20,683 bases of DNA from Deltaproteobacteria bacterium (GTDB taxonomy: Bacteria > Desulfobacterota_C > Deferrisomatia > Deferrisomatales > JACRMM01): the NCBI GenBank assembly GCA_016218905.1, contig JACRCS010000712.1:1-20683 (forward strand), written 5' to 3'. This document shows, in pieces, positions 6,958 through 15,390 of this stretch (the first letter of the stretch is position 1; every line of letters begins with the position of its first letter). The notes under the pieces were generated by a model. The model ran no database searches. It had not been told where the DNA came from and worked only from the letters and a program-made list of their open reading frames with translations. The translations under genes and the position numbers were made by a program.

Positions 6958-8535
6958 ATGAGGACCGGTCCTGAAATCGACATCGCGCTCCCGGACCAGC
7001 TCAACCTGACGAGCTACTACCTGGAATCGAACGTGGTCGCCGGCAGGGGCGATCGGGTGGCCGTCTACTACCAGGACGAGCGCTACTCGTTCAACGATCT
7101 GTGCGCGCTCACGAATCGGGTCGGCAACGTGCTGAGGGAGCTGGGGGTCGGCTTCGAGGACCGGGTCCTGCTCGTCCTGCAGGACTCGCCGGAGTGGCTC
7201 GCGGCCTGGTACGGGACCATGAAGATCGGCGGCGTGGCGACCCACGCGTACACGTACCTGCTCCCCGACGACTACGCCTACTTCCTCGGCTACGTCCGCC
7301 CCAAGGTGGTGGTCGTGGACGCGACGACCCTCGGGCCCGTGCGGGAAGCCGCCGCCTCGCTGGAGGGCACGGTGCTCCTCGTGGCCGGCGGCGATCTCCC
7401 CCCGCTCCGGGACGGGGAGTACCCCCTCGCCGAGCTGATGGCGAGCGCGTCCCCTCTCCTCGAGACGGCGCCGACGTCCAAGAACGACCTCGCCTTCTGG
7501 AACTTTTCCGGAGGGACTACCGGCAGGTCGAAGGGCGTCCCCCACATGCACCACGACGGGGTGGTCGCCTTCGAGTCCTTCCAGTACACGGCCCGGTACA
7601 CGCCCGACGACATGGTCTTCCGGGCGCCCAAGCTCTTCTTCCACTACGCCCGGGACCTCGGCATGAACTTCGCGTTCCGGGCCGGGGCGGCGGTCGCGCT
7701 CCTGCCGGAGCGGAGCAGCGCGGAGAACATGTTCGAGACGCTGCTGCGGTACCGGCCCACCGTCCTCCTGACCGTGCCGACCATGATGCGGGCCATGCTC
7801 CAGAGCCCGCTGGCGAAGGACGCGGACCTCACGTTCCTGCGCTTCTGCATCTCCTCCGGCGAGCCCCTCTCGGCCCAGCTCTACACGGAGTTCACCGACC
7901 GGTTCGGCGTCGAGGTGCTCAACTCGGTCGGCTCCGCTGAGAGCTGCCTCGGCTTCTTCCTGGACAGCCCCGGAACGGTCGTCCCCGGCAGCTCCGGCAG
8001 GGTCCAGGCGCTCGTCCAGGTGAGGCTCGTGGACGGGGAGGGGCGCGAGGTGCCCCAGGGGGAGACGGGCATCCTCCACGTCCGCTCCGACGCCGTGGGC
8101 ACCTACTACCACCTGGAGCACGAGAAGTCGAAGCGGACGTTCATCGGCGACGACTGGCTGAACACGAACGACCTCTTCCGGGAGGACGAGAAGGGCTACT
8201 TCTGGTACGAGGGCCGCGCCGACGACCTGATCAAGGTGAGCGGCGTCTACGTGGCGCCCCTCGAGATCCAGAAGTGCCTGGAAGAGCACGCGAAGGTGCG
8301 CGAATGCGTGGTCCTCGGCGTGAAGGACACCGACGGGCTGGTGAAGACGAAGGCCTTCGTGGTCCTCCAGGAGGGACTGCAGGGCTCCGAAAGCGTCGTC
8401 GGGGAGCTCCGGGAGCACTGCCGGCGCAGGATGGCCCCCTTCAAGACGCCGAAGTTCTTCGAGTTCCTACCCGAGCTGCCGAAGACCGGCCAGGGGAAGA
8501 TCGACAAGCGACAGCTCCTCGAGCGGGCCGGGTAG
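6958..8535 (+). CDS. Benzoate-CoA ligase-family acyl-CoA synthetase
   Basis: Acid:CoA ligase of the ANL (adenylate-forming) superfamily, 525 aa, which makes an acyl-AMP from ATP and then the CoA thioester. The phosphate-binding loop is NFSGGTTGRSKG (182-193), the adenine/acid motif is NSVGSAE (322-328), the hinge region reads GRADDLIKVSG, and the catalytic lysine is Lys514 in TGQGKID. The N-terminus (LNLTSYYLESNV, then GDRVAVYYQDERYSF) and the RAPKLFFHYARDLGMNFAF segment are typical of the benzoate and hydroxybenzoate-CoA ligase group. GAGGAGG stands 7 bases before the ATG. Its stop overlaps the ribosome site of the FAD-subunit gene, so the ligase and redox enzyme are co-expressed. Benzoate, a hydroxybenzoate or another aryl acid are all possible substrates. 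Confidence 0.85.
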   Translation: MRTGPEIDIALPDQLNLTSYYLESNVVAGRGDRVAVYYQDERYSFNDLCALTNRVGNVLRELGVGFEDRVLLVLQDSPEWLAAWYGTMKIGGVATHAYTYLLPDDYAYFLGYVRPKVVVVDATTLGPVREAAASLEGTVLLVAGGDLPPLRDGEYPLAELMASASPLLETAPTSKNDLAFWNFSGGTTGRSKGVPHMHHDGVVAFESFQYTARYTPDDMVFRAPKLFFHYARDLGMNFAFRAGAAVALLPERSSAENMFETLLRYRPTVLLTVPTMMRAMLQSPLAKDADLTFLRFCISSGEPLSAQLYTEFTDRFGVEVLNSVGSAESCLGFFLDSPGTVVPGSSGRVQALVQVRLVDGEGREVPQGETGILHVRSDAVGTYYHLEHEKSKRTFIGDDWLNTNDLFREDEKGYFWYEGRADDLIKVSGVYVAPLEIQKCLEEHAKVRECVVLGVKDTDGLVKTKAFVVLQEGLQGSESVVGELREHCRRRMAPFKTPKFFEFLPELPKTGQGKIDKRQLLERAG

Positions 8536-8545
8536 GAGGATCGCC

Positions 8546-9424
8546 ATGCGCCTGCCGCACTTCGAGTACCTCTCCCCGCGGACCCTGGACGAGGCGTGCT
8601 CCCTCCTCGCCGCCCACGAGGGTAGAGCGGCGCCGCTCGCCGGCGGCACCGACCTCCTCGTGAAGATGAAGCAGCGCAGGGCCGTCCCCCGGTACCTGGT
8701 CAATCTCAAGGCCATCTCGGGGCTCGACGCGATCCGGTACGACGAGCCCGACGGGCTGCGCGTCGGCGCCCTGGCGACCATCCAGTCCCTCAAGAATTCC
8801 CCCGTGGTGAAGCGGCACGTGAACCTCCTCGCGCAAGCCGCGGGGGTCGAGAGCTCCGTGCAGATCCGCAACCTCGCCACCCTGGGCGGAAACATCGCGA
8901 ACGCCTCCCCCGCCGCCGACGCGCCCCTCGCGCTCCTGGTCCTTGGAGCCTCGGTGGTCCTGGCGAGGGCCGGACGGGAGCGCGAGGTCACCCTGGAGGA
9001 GTTCTTCGTCGGGCCGGGGAAGACGTGCCTCGAGCCGGGCGAGCTCATCCGGGAGGTCCACGTCCCGCCGCTGCCGCCGGGGAGCGGCGGCGCCTACCTG
9101 AAGCACTCGGTGCGGCGGACGGACATCGCCATCGTCTCGGCGGCCGCCCTCCTTCGGGTCTCCGAGGGCGTGTGCGAGGCCGCCCGGATCGGGCTCGGGT
9201 CCGTGGCGCCCACGGCGCTCCGGGCTCGCGACGCGGAAGAGGCCCTCGTGGGCCGGAAGCTGACGGACGAGGTCGCCGGCCGGGCTGCGGACGCGGCCGC
9301 GGCCGAGGCGCGGCCCATCGACGACATCCGCGGCTACGCCGAGTACCGGGCGAGCACGGTCCGCGAGATCACGAAGGAGGTGATCCTCCGGGCCCTCCAG
9401 GACGCCCGCTTGGGGAGGATTTGA
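8546..9424 (+). CDS. FAD-binding subunit of the xanthine dehydrogenase/CO dehydrogenase family (CoxM-like)
   Basis: Flavoprotein subunit of 292 aa. It has the N-terminal pyrophosphate loop AGGTDLLV (32-39) and the second FAD motif TLGGNIANASPAAD (112-125), followed by the CO-dehydrogenase flavoprotein C-terminal domain (GLGSVAPTALRARDAEEALVG). In this family the subunit passes electrons between [2Fe-2S] clusters and FAD, then to NAD+ or another acceptor. It lacks the cysteine-bearing insertion that carries an extra [4Fe-4S] cluster in 4-hydroxybenzoyl-CoA reductase HcrB; only isolated cysteines are present. AGGAGG overlaps the ligase stop. The next gene starts one base after this stop. No XDH-type large molybdenum subunit is encoded in the window, and the neighbour is a DMSO-reductase-type one instead. 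Confidence 0.88.
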   Translation: MRLPHFEYLSPRTLDEACSLLAAHEGRAAPLAGGTDLLVKMKQRRAVPRYLVNLKAISGLDAIRYDEPDGLRVGALATIQSLKNSPVVKRHVNLLAQAAGVESSVQIRNLATLGGNIANASPAADAPLALLVLGASVVLARAGREREVTLEEFFVGPGKTCLEPGELIREVHVPPLPPGSGGAYLKHSVRRTDIAIVSAAALLRVSEGVCEAARIGLGSVAPTALRARDAEEALVGRKLTDEVAGRAADAAAAEARPIDDIRGYAEYRASTVREITKEVILRALQDARLGRI

Positions 9425-9425
9425 G

Positions 9426-11822
9426 ATGAAGCAGCCCATTCGTCTGAAGGTCAACGGCGAGGAGTACGACTTCCAGGTGGACCCCTCCCAGACGCTCCTG
9501 GAGGTCCTGCGGGAGAACCTGAAGCTCGTCAAGACCAAGGAGGGCTGTGGGGTCGGGGAGTGCGGCAGCTGCGCCGTCCTCATGAACCGGAAAGCGGTCA
9601 ACTCCTGCCTCGTCCTGGCGGTGGACGCCGACGGCAAGGAGATCCTGACCTCCGAAGGCCTCGCCGAGGACGTGGAGTACCACCCCTTCAACGAGGCGCT
9701 CATCGACCGGGGCTCCATGCGCGTGAGCTTCGAACCCCCGGGGTCGAAGAGCCAGCAGGAGTTCTTCACCTTCTGCCACGTCTGCCCCGGCCACTGCAGC
9801 GTCAAGGCGACGGTGGAGGACGGCCGGGTCGTCGACATCAGCCCGGACAAGGAGAGCGGCCTTCCGAACGAGCTCTGTCCGGTGAAGAAGGGGCGCTTCT
9901 CGATCCCGGAGGTCCTCCACCACCCCGACCGGCTCAAGTACCCCCTGAGGCGAGTCGGCGCCCGGGGCGAGGGGAAGTGGGAGCGGATCTCCTGGGAGGA
10001 GGCGCTCGACACCATCTCCGGGAAGCTCCTGGAGCTCAAGGCGGCGCACGGCCCCGAGTCCGTCGCCTTCGGCCTCGGCGAACCGAAGGGGCTCGAGTTC
10101 GCCTTCGCCCAGCGCCTCGCGAGCGTCTTCGGCACGCCCAACGTGGTGACGCCGGGGTGGTGCTGCGGGATCCCCTCCGGCATGGCCTCGGCGCTCACCT
10201 ACGGGTGGAACTGCGTGCCCGACGAGGAGCACCCGCCGAAGCTCCTGGTCCTCTGGGCGGTCAACAACAACCACACGAGCGGGGGGATCCGCCGGGAGAC
10301 CTTCGAGCGGGCGATCCAAAGCGGTACGAAGCTCGTCGTCGTGGACCCGAGGAAGATCGACACGGCCTCCTTCGCCGACCTCTGGGTCCGGCTCCGTCCC
10401 GGAAGCGACGGGGCCCTCGCCATGGGCCTTCTCAAGGTGATCGTCGACGAGGAGCTCTACGACCGGGAGTTCGTCGAGACCTGGTGCCTCGGCTTCGACC
10501 GGCTCGTGGAGGAGCTCCGGACCTTCACCCTCGGGGACGTGGAGGAGCTCACCTGGGTCCCGCAGGAGACCATCCGAGAATTCGCGAGGCTCTACGCCGG
10601 GACGAAGCCCGCGTCCATCCAGTGGGGAAACGCCCTCGACACCTCGGCGATCTCCTTCCCGGCCGCCAAGGCGGTGGCCATCCTGCGGGCGCTCACCGCC
10701 AACCTGAACGTGCCCGGCGGCGAGATGTTCCTCACGCCCGCCCCGTACCTCCGGCCGGGGAAGTTCTTCCTGCTGAGCAAGTTCCCCCGGGTCCCGGGAC
10801 GGTCGGTGGGCGGCGACTTCAAGCTCGCGCTCCGGTCGGCCTTCGTGCCGCCCCACTCCTTCGTGAACTCCGTGCTCACGGGCGAGCCCTACCGGATCCG
10901 GGCGGGGCTCTTCCTCCTCACAAACCCCATCCTCAGCTACCCCGACGCTAAGCGGACGTACGAGGCCTTCCTGAAGCTCGAGTTCACGGTCGTCTCGGAG
11001 CTCTTCATGACCCCCACCGCCGCGCTCGCCGACATCGTGCTGCCGGCGGCCTGGGGCATGGAGCATGAGGAGCTCGGCTACTGGCCGGGCTGGTACGAGG
11101 AGATCCGGGCGTACCCGAAGCTCGTCGATCCCCCCGGGGAGGCCTGGGCGGACACCAAGTGGCTCAACGAGCTCGCGAAGCGGCTCGGGCTCGGGGAGTA
11201 CTTCTGGGAACGCGACGACGACGCCCTGGAGGAGTGGCTCGAGCCGAGCGGCTTCACCTACGAGGAGATGAAGCGGAAGAGGGTCCTCCACTCGAAGCGG
11301 GAGTACCGGAAGAACGACTACCGCACCCCCACCGGGAAGATCGAGATCTACTCCGAGCGGGCGGCCGAGTTCGGGTACAGCCCGCTCCCCTACTGGAAGG
11401 AGGTGAGCAGCCTTCCGCCGCTCACCGACGAGTACCCGCTGATCATGACCAACGCGAAGGAAGACGTCTACATGCTCACGGGCTACAAGCACGTGGCGTC
11501 GCTGCGGAGCATGAAGCCGGAACCCATGGTCGAGATGCACCCGGACACCGCGCGCAGGCTCAACCTGAACGAGGGCGAGAAGGTCCGGATCGCGACGGGC
11601 AAGGGAGGGATCACCCAGCGGCTCGCCCTGGACGACACCCTGGATCCGAGGACGGTCGTGACCTCCTTCGGCTGGTGGTTCCCGGAGGACCGCTCCCCCC
11701 TCTCCGGCTGGGACCGCTCGAACATCAACGTCCTGACCCGCAGCGAGCCTCCCTACGATCCGGGCGTCGGTACCGTCGACCTGCGGGGCATCCCTTGCCG
11801 GATCTGCCGAGCGGAAGGGTAG
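9426..11822 (+). CDS. Chimeric molybdoenzyme: XDH-type [2Fe-2S] domain fused to DMSO-reductase-family catalytic subunit
   Basis: 798 aa. Residues 1-80 are a CoxS/XDH-type [2Fe-2S] domain with Cys41-x4-Cys46-x2-Cys49-x11-Cys61. Residues 86-106 still resemble the start of the second XDH cluster domain but lack its cysteines. From about 113 the protein is a DMSO-reductase-family subunit. The [4Fe-4S] ligands are Cys117-x2-Cys120-x3-Cys124-x26-Cys151. A GWCCGIP segment offers Cys246/247 as a possible molybdenum ligand, and the C-terminal dinucleotide-binding domain begins near PLIMTNAKEDVY and ends with GWDRSNINVLT. There is no twin-arginine signal, so it should be cytoplasmic. The ATG is one base after the FAD-subunit stop, with GGGGAGGA upstream. 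It probably forms a complex with the FAD subunit. Reaction unknown; hydroxylation, dehydroxylation or another hydride/oxo transfer on an aromatic substrate is plausible. Confidence 0.88.
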   Translation: MKQPIRLKVNGEEYDFQVDPSQTLLEVLRENLKLVKTKEGCGVGECGSCAVLMNRKAVNSCLVLAVDADGKEILTSEGLAEDVEYHPFNEALIDRGSMRVSFEPPGSKSQQEFFTFCHVCPGHCSVKATVEDGRVVDISPDKESGLPNELCPVKKGRFSIPEVLHHPDRLKYPLRRVGARGEGKWERISWEEALDTISGKLLELKAAHGPESVAFGLGEPKGLEFAFAQRLASVFGTPNVVTPGWCCGIPSGMASALTYGWNCVPDEEHPPKLLVLWAVNNNHTSGGIRRETFERAIQSGTKLVVVDPRKIDTASFADLWVRLRPGSDGALAMGLLKVIVDEELYDREFVETWCLGFDRLVEELRTFTLGDVEELTWVPQETIREFARLYAGTKPASIQWGNALDTSAISFPAAKAVAILRALTANLNVPGGEMFLTPAPYLRPGKFFLLSKFPRVPGRSVGGDFKLALRSAFVPPHSFVNSVLTGEPYRIRAGLFLLTNPILSYPDAKRTYEAFLKLEFTVVSELFMTPTAALADIVLPAAWGMEHEELGYWPGWYEEIRAYPKLVDPPGEAWADTKWLNELAKRLGLGEYFWERDDDALEEWLEPSGFTYEEMKRKRVLHSKREYRKNDYRTPTGKIEIYSERAAEFGYSPLPYWKEVSSLPPLTDEYPLIMTNAKEDVYMLTGYKHVASLRSMKPEPMVEMHPDTARRLNLNEGEKVRIATGKGGITQRLALDDTLDPRTVVTSFGWWFPEDRSPLSGWDRSNINVLTRSEPPYDPGVGTVDLRGIPCRICRAEG

Positions 11823-11884
11823 GAACCGGAACGAAAGCCGGCCGACTGGGGGAGGAAGCGCGGCCGGGAGGCGGCGAGGCGATC

Positions 11885-12337
11885 GTGAAACGAGACCTGA
11901 TCAGCGGCGTCTTCTGGTTGTGCGGCGGGGTCGGCCTCTGCGTGTGGTCGTCGGTCTACCCGCTGGGCACCCTCGCCGAACCCGGCTCGGGCATGCTTCC
12001 CCTGGTGCTCGGCGCGTTGATCAGCCTCTTCTCTCTCGTCCTGATCGGCGCGGGTCTCCGGTCGCGGGCGAGCGCCGCGAGAGCCGGGCCGCTCTTCAGC
12101 CAAGGCTGGAAGAGGGTCTCGGGCGTGGTCGGGATCCTCCTCCTGGCGGGACTCCTCTTCGAGAGGCTGGGGTATCTCGTCACCTTCTTCCTGCTTTCGG
12201 CAGCCCTGATGGGCCTGGCGGAAGAGAGGAGCTGGAAGCAGATCGTCCTCGTCGCGCTCTGCGCGACGGCGGGCATCCATCTCTGCTTCGTGGTCCTCCT
12301 CAAACAACCCCTTCCGACCGGCCTCCTGGGGATCTGA
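11885..12337 (+). CDS. tctB: Tripartite tricarboxylate transporter small permease, TctB family
   Basis: Small membrane subunit, 150 aa, of a TTT secondary transporter. The frame is open far upstream, but homology-like content begins at KRDLISGVFWLCGGVGLCVWSSVYPLG, which matches the usual TctB start. The GTG at 11885 has GAGG 5 bases upstream. The pattern is four hydrophobic segments, with the typical GSGMLPLVLGALI after the first helix. It is encoded 2 bases before the large subunit. Small subunits diverge quickly, so the call also leans on the neighbour. Confidence 0.82.
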   Translation: MKRDLISGVFWLCGGVGLCVWSSVYPLGTLAEPGSGMLPLVLGALISLFSLVLIGAGLRSRASAARAGPLFSQGWKRVSGVVGILLLAGLLFERLGYLVTFFLLSAALMGLAEERSWKQIVLVALCATAGIHLCFVVLLKQPLPTGLLGI

Positions 12338-12339
12338 CC

Positions 12340-13842
12340 GTGGACATCCTCCACAACCTCGCCGTCGGCTTCGGTGTCGCGCTCAGCCTCCAGAACCTCT
12401 TCTTCTGTTTCATCGGAGTCCTCATCGGGACGCTCATCGGAGTGCTCCCCGGGATCGGCCCGGTGGCGACGATCTCCCTGCTCCTGCCGGTCAGCTTCGG
12501 CATGGAGCCGGTCGCCTCCATCATCATGATGTGCGGCGTCTACTACGGCGCCATGTACGGAGGCTCCACCACCTCCATCCTGGTCAACATTCCCGGCGAG
12601 GCGGCCTCCATCGTCACCTGCCTCGACGGGTACAAGATGGCCCGAAGCGGTCGCGCGGGGCCCGCCCTGGGCATGTCGGCCCTCGGGTCCTTCATCGGCG
12701 GCACCGTGAGCATCGCGGGGCTGATGCTCCTCGCCCCCGTCCTCGCGCGCTGGGCGCTCAAGTTCGGCCCGCCCGAGTACTTCGCCCTCATGTTCTTCGG
12801 CCTCACGATGGTCACCTACCTCTGCATGGGGTCGGTCCTGAAGGGCCTGATCATGGCGGCCGCCGGCATCGCGGTCTCGACGGTGGGGCAGGATCCCATC
12901 AGCGGCGCGACCCGCTTCACGACGGGAAGCATCACCCTGATGGACGGCTTCGGGATCGTGCCGGCGGCCATGGGGATCTTCGGCGTCGGAGAGGTGCTGA
13001 CGAACCTCGACCAGACGATCAAGCAGGAGGTCTTCGCCGCGCGGATCAAGGGGCTCCTGCCGACGGCGAAGGATTGGATCGACTCCCGGTGGGCGATCGT
13101 CCGGGGCTCGATCATCGGGTTCTTCCTCGGCATCCTTCCGGGCGCGGGCACCGTGATCCCGACCTTCATCTCCTATACCGTCGAGAAGAAGCTCTCGCGG
13201 CACCCGGAGAAGTTCGGGACCGGCGTGATCGAGGGGGTCGCGGGACCCGAGACGGCCAACAACGCGGCCACGGGCGGCTCGCTGGTCACCCTCCTCTCCC
13301 TGGGGATCCCCGCGAACATCGTCATGGCCGTCCTGCTGGGCGCCTTCGTGATCCACGGGATCCAACCCGGTCCGCTGCTCCTGACGAACCACCCCGCCCT
13401 CTTCTGGGGCACCGTCTGCAGCATGTACGTCGGCAACGTGATGCTGGTCGTCCTGAACCTGCCCCTCATAGGGCTCTGGGTCCGGATCCTGAAGGTCCCC
13501 TACAACATCCTCTTCCCCCTGATCCTGATCTTCTGCTTCCTGGGCGTCTACTCGCTCAACAACAACGTCTACGAGATCCTGATCATGGTCGTCTTCGGGG
13601 TCTTCGGATACCTGATCAGGAAGTTCGACTATGAAGGTGCTCCCTTTCTCCTCGGGATGGTGCTCGGGCCGATGTTCGAGATCGCTCTGCGCCAGTCCCT
13701 GATCTACGGAGATCCTCTGATCTTCTTCAAGCGCCCCATCACTGCGGTACTCCTCGTCTCGAGCGCCGTCCTGCTGATTACGCCGCTCTTCGGGAAGGTG
13801 AGGAGGAAGCGTCTGGAACTGGAGGATTCGCTGGAAGAGTAG
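12340..13842 (+). CDS. tctA: Tripartite tricarboxylate transporter large permease, TctA family
   Basis: Large membrane subunit, 500 aa. GTG start at 12340, 2 bases after the tctB stop; the open frame further upstream lies over tctB and is not coding. The protein shows the repeated TctA hallmarks: GTLIGVLPGIGP (30-41), the GGSTTSILVNIPGE motif, the second-half LGILPGAGTVIPTFISY, and the conserved GVAGPETANNAATGGSLVTLLSLGIP. TTT systems use a periplasmic TctC/Bug protein to deliver citrate, aromatic dicarboxylates or similar acids and run on an ion gradient. No tctC gene adjoins this pair, so it may share a binding protein encoded elsewhere, such as at 17635 or 19577. Confidence 0.92.
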   Translation: MDILHNLAVGFGVALSLQNLFFCFIGVLIGTLIGVLPGIGPVATISLLLPVSFGMEPVASIIMMCGVYYGAMYGGSTTSILVNIPGEAASIVTCLDGYKMARSGRAGPALGMSALGSFIGGTVSIAGLMLLAPVLARWALKFGPPEYFALMFFGLTMVTYLCMGSVLKGLIMAAAGIAVSTVGQDPISGATRFTTGSITLMDGFGIVPAAMGIFGVGEVLTNLDQTIKQEVFAARIKGLLPTAKDWIDSRWAIVRGSIIGFFLGILPGAGTVIPTFISYTVEKKLSRHPEKFGTGVIEGVAGPETANNAATGGSLVTLLSLGIPANIVMAVLLGAFVIHGIQPGPLLLTNHPALFWGTVCSMYVGNVMLVVLNLPLIGLWVRILKVPYNILFPLILIFCFLGVYSLNNNVYEILIMVVFGVFGYLIRKFDYEGAPFLLGMVLGPMFEIALRQSLIYGDPLIFFKRPITAVLLVSSAVLLITPLFGKVRRKRLELEDSLEE

Positions 13843-13906
13843 GCCCGGAAGCATCATTTACGGCGGCGATCGCCCCGCGGCGCAGCCTTCTTCGAGGAGA
13901 CCTGAG

Positions 13907-15331
13907 ATGGCGAAAGACTTGAGGACGTTCCTTGCCACCTACGAGCAGGACCACCCGGAGGACGTCATCCGGATCGCCAAGCAGATCGACTCCGCGCACG
14001 AGTGCACGGCCATCGCCCGTCACTTCGAAAGACTGAACAAGTTTCCCCTCATCGTCTTCGAGAACATCGTCAGCGCGAGCCGCGAGAAGTCGGCGTTCCC
14101 CTGCGTCATCAACGTGCTGGGAGACCGCAGGAAGCTCGCCTACGCCATCGGCTCCACGTTCGAGGACGTGGCGATCGAGTGGCGAAGGCGCACCGACATG
14201 GCGCGTATCGAGCCGGTGGTGGTCCCCAGGAGCGAGGCGGCCTCGAAAGAGAGGGTCCTCCTCGGAGACGAGGTCGACCTCCGGAAGCTCCCGATGCTCC
14301 GCCACCACGAGATGGACCCCGGCCACTACATCACGGCCGGCATGTTCACCTGCTACGACCCCGACAGCGGCATCGACAACGGCACCTTCCACCGCGGCTT
14401 CGTCGCGGGACCCCGGGAGATCCGCTGCCTCCTCACCCCCTTCACCCACTCCGCCTACAACCTCAAGAAGCACGAGGAGCGGGGCCGCCCCATGAAGGTC
14501 GCCTACTGGGTCGGCCACCACCCCGCCTTCATCATGGGCTGCCAGACCCGGATGGCCTACCCCGAGAGCCACTACGCGGCCGCGGGCGGCGTCGCCGAGG
14601 AGCCCCTGAGGCTCGTGCCGTCGGAGACCCTGGGGGACGACTTCCTCGTGCCGGCGGACGCGGAGTTCGTCATCGAAGGAATCATGCAGCCGGGGAAACG
14701 CGACCTGGAAGGACCCTTCGGGGAGTACCCGCGCTACTCCGGCCCGCAGCAGATGAGCCCGGTCTTCGAGGTGACGGCCGTTACGCACCGGAAGGACGCT
14801 CTGTGGCACTCCTTCATGGTCGGCATCAACAACAACTACGGCGGGACCCAGGAAGAGGGGACGATCTACTCGGTCGTCAAGCGCCTCATCCCCCAGGTCC
14901 AGAGGGTCTACTGCCCCGTCTCCGGCTCGGGCCGCTTCCACGCCTATATCCAGATCCGCAAGACCATGGAGGGCCAGGGGAAGGAGGTCATCATGGCCGC
15001 CCTGGCCGCCTCGGAGATGACCAAGCACGTCATCGTCGTCGACGAGGACATCGACATCTACGACGAGCGCTGGGTGCTCTGGGCCGTGGCGACGAGGAGC
15101 CAGTGGGACCGGGACCTGGTCGTCGTGCCGGGGTGCCGCGGCGCGAAGCTCGACCCCTCCATCGACGGGGTCACCACGACCAAGGGCGGCATCGACGCGA
15201 CGAAGCCAGCGCCGCCGACCCGTTTCTCCGAGAAGCTGAAGGTCCCGGACGAAGTCATGAAGCGGATCCGGCTGGAGGAGTTCATCGACAAGGGAAGGAT
15301 CGCGGGCGCGCCCACGGCGGTGGACCGGTAG
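13907..15331 (+). CDS. UbiD-family prenylated-FMN-dependent decarboxylase
   Basis: 474 aa. UbiD enzymes add or remove CO2 on aromatic or unsaturated acids using prenylated FMN. The catalytic Glu-Arg-Glu set is visible. Glu268 and Glu273 sit in LEGPFGEY, with the same 5-residue spacing as Glu277 and Glu282 in fungal Fdc1. Arg163 in DNGTFHRGF lies 105 residues before, against 104 in Fdc1. Asn158 is a likely metal ligand. GAGGAGA is 6 bases from the ATG. The prFMN synthase gene ubiX is not in this window. It lies between two TTT transporter sets and is followed by a zinc-ribbon gene. Context suggests a decarboxylase for an aromatic acid or an aroyl-CoA (as in phthaloyl-CoA decarboxylase), but the substrate is not determined. 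Confidence 0.9.
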   Translation: MAKDLRTFLATYEQDHPEDVIRIAKQIDSAHECTAIARHFERLNKFPLIVFENIVSASREKSAFPCVINVLGDRRKLAYAIGSTFEDVAIEWRRRTDMARIEPVVVPRSEAASKERVLLGDEVDLRKLPMLRHHEMDPGHYITAGMFTCYDPDSGIDNGTFHRGFVAGPREIRCLLTPFTHSAYNLKKHEERGRPMKVAYWVGHHPAFIMGCQTRMAYPESHYAAAGGVAEEPLRLVPSETLGDDFLVPADAEFVIEGIMQPGKRDLEGPFGEYPRYSGPQQMSPVFEVTAVTHRKDALWHSFMVGINNNYGGTQEEGTIYSVVKRLIPQVQRVYCPVSGSGRFHAYIQIRKTMEGQGKEVIMAALAASEMTKHVIVVDEDIDIYDERWVLWAVATRSQWDRDLVVVPGCRGAKLDPSIDGVTTTKGGIDATKPAPPTRFSEKLKVPDEVMKRIRLEEFIDKGRIAGAPTAVDR

Positions 15332-15390
15332 GAGGGGAGCCGCCTGCCGGAGGGCCGACCCCGACCCAATGAAGCGGAAGGAGCGCGAAC

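Noticed and set aside
9369..11540. Long minus-strand open frame (about 723 codons)
   Set aside because: Mirror of the chimeric molybdoenzyme. Its composition is that of antisense shadow coding in high-GC DNA, and no ribosome site or motif was seen.
11956..13857. Long minus-strand open frame opposite the first tctB-tctA pair
   Set aside because: Shadow of the hydrophobic TctA coding sequence; the antisense translation is rich in Asp, Glu, His and Arg, as expected.
13865..13874. GGCGATCGCC palindrome containing the HIP1 octamer of cyanobacteria
   Set aside because: I noticed only this copy, in a GC-rich gap. HIP1 is informative only when highly frequent, so it is not evidence for a cyanobacterial source.
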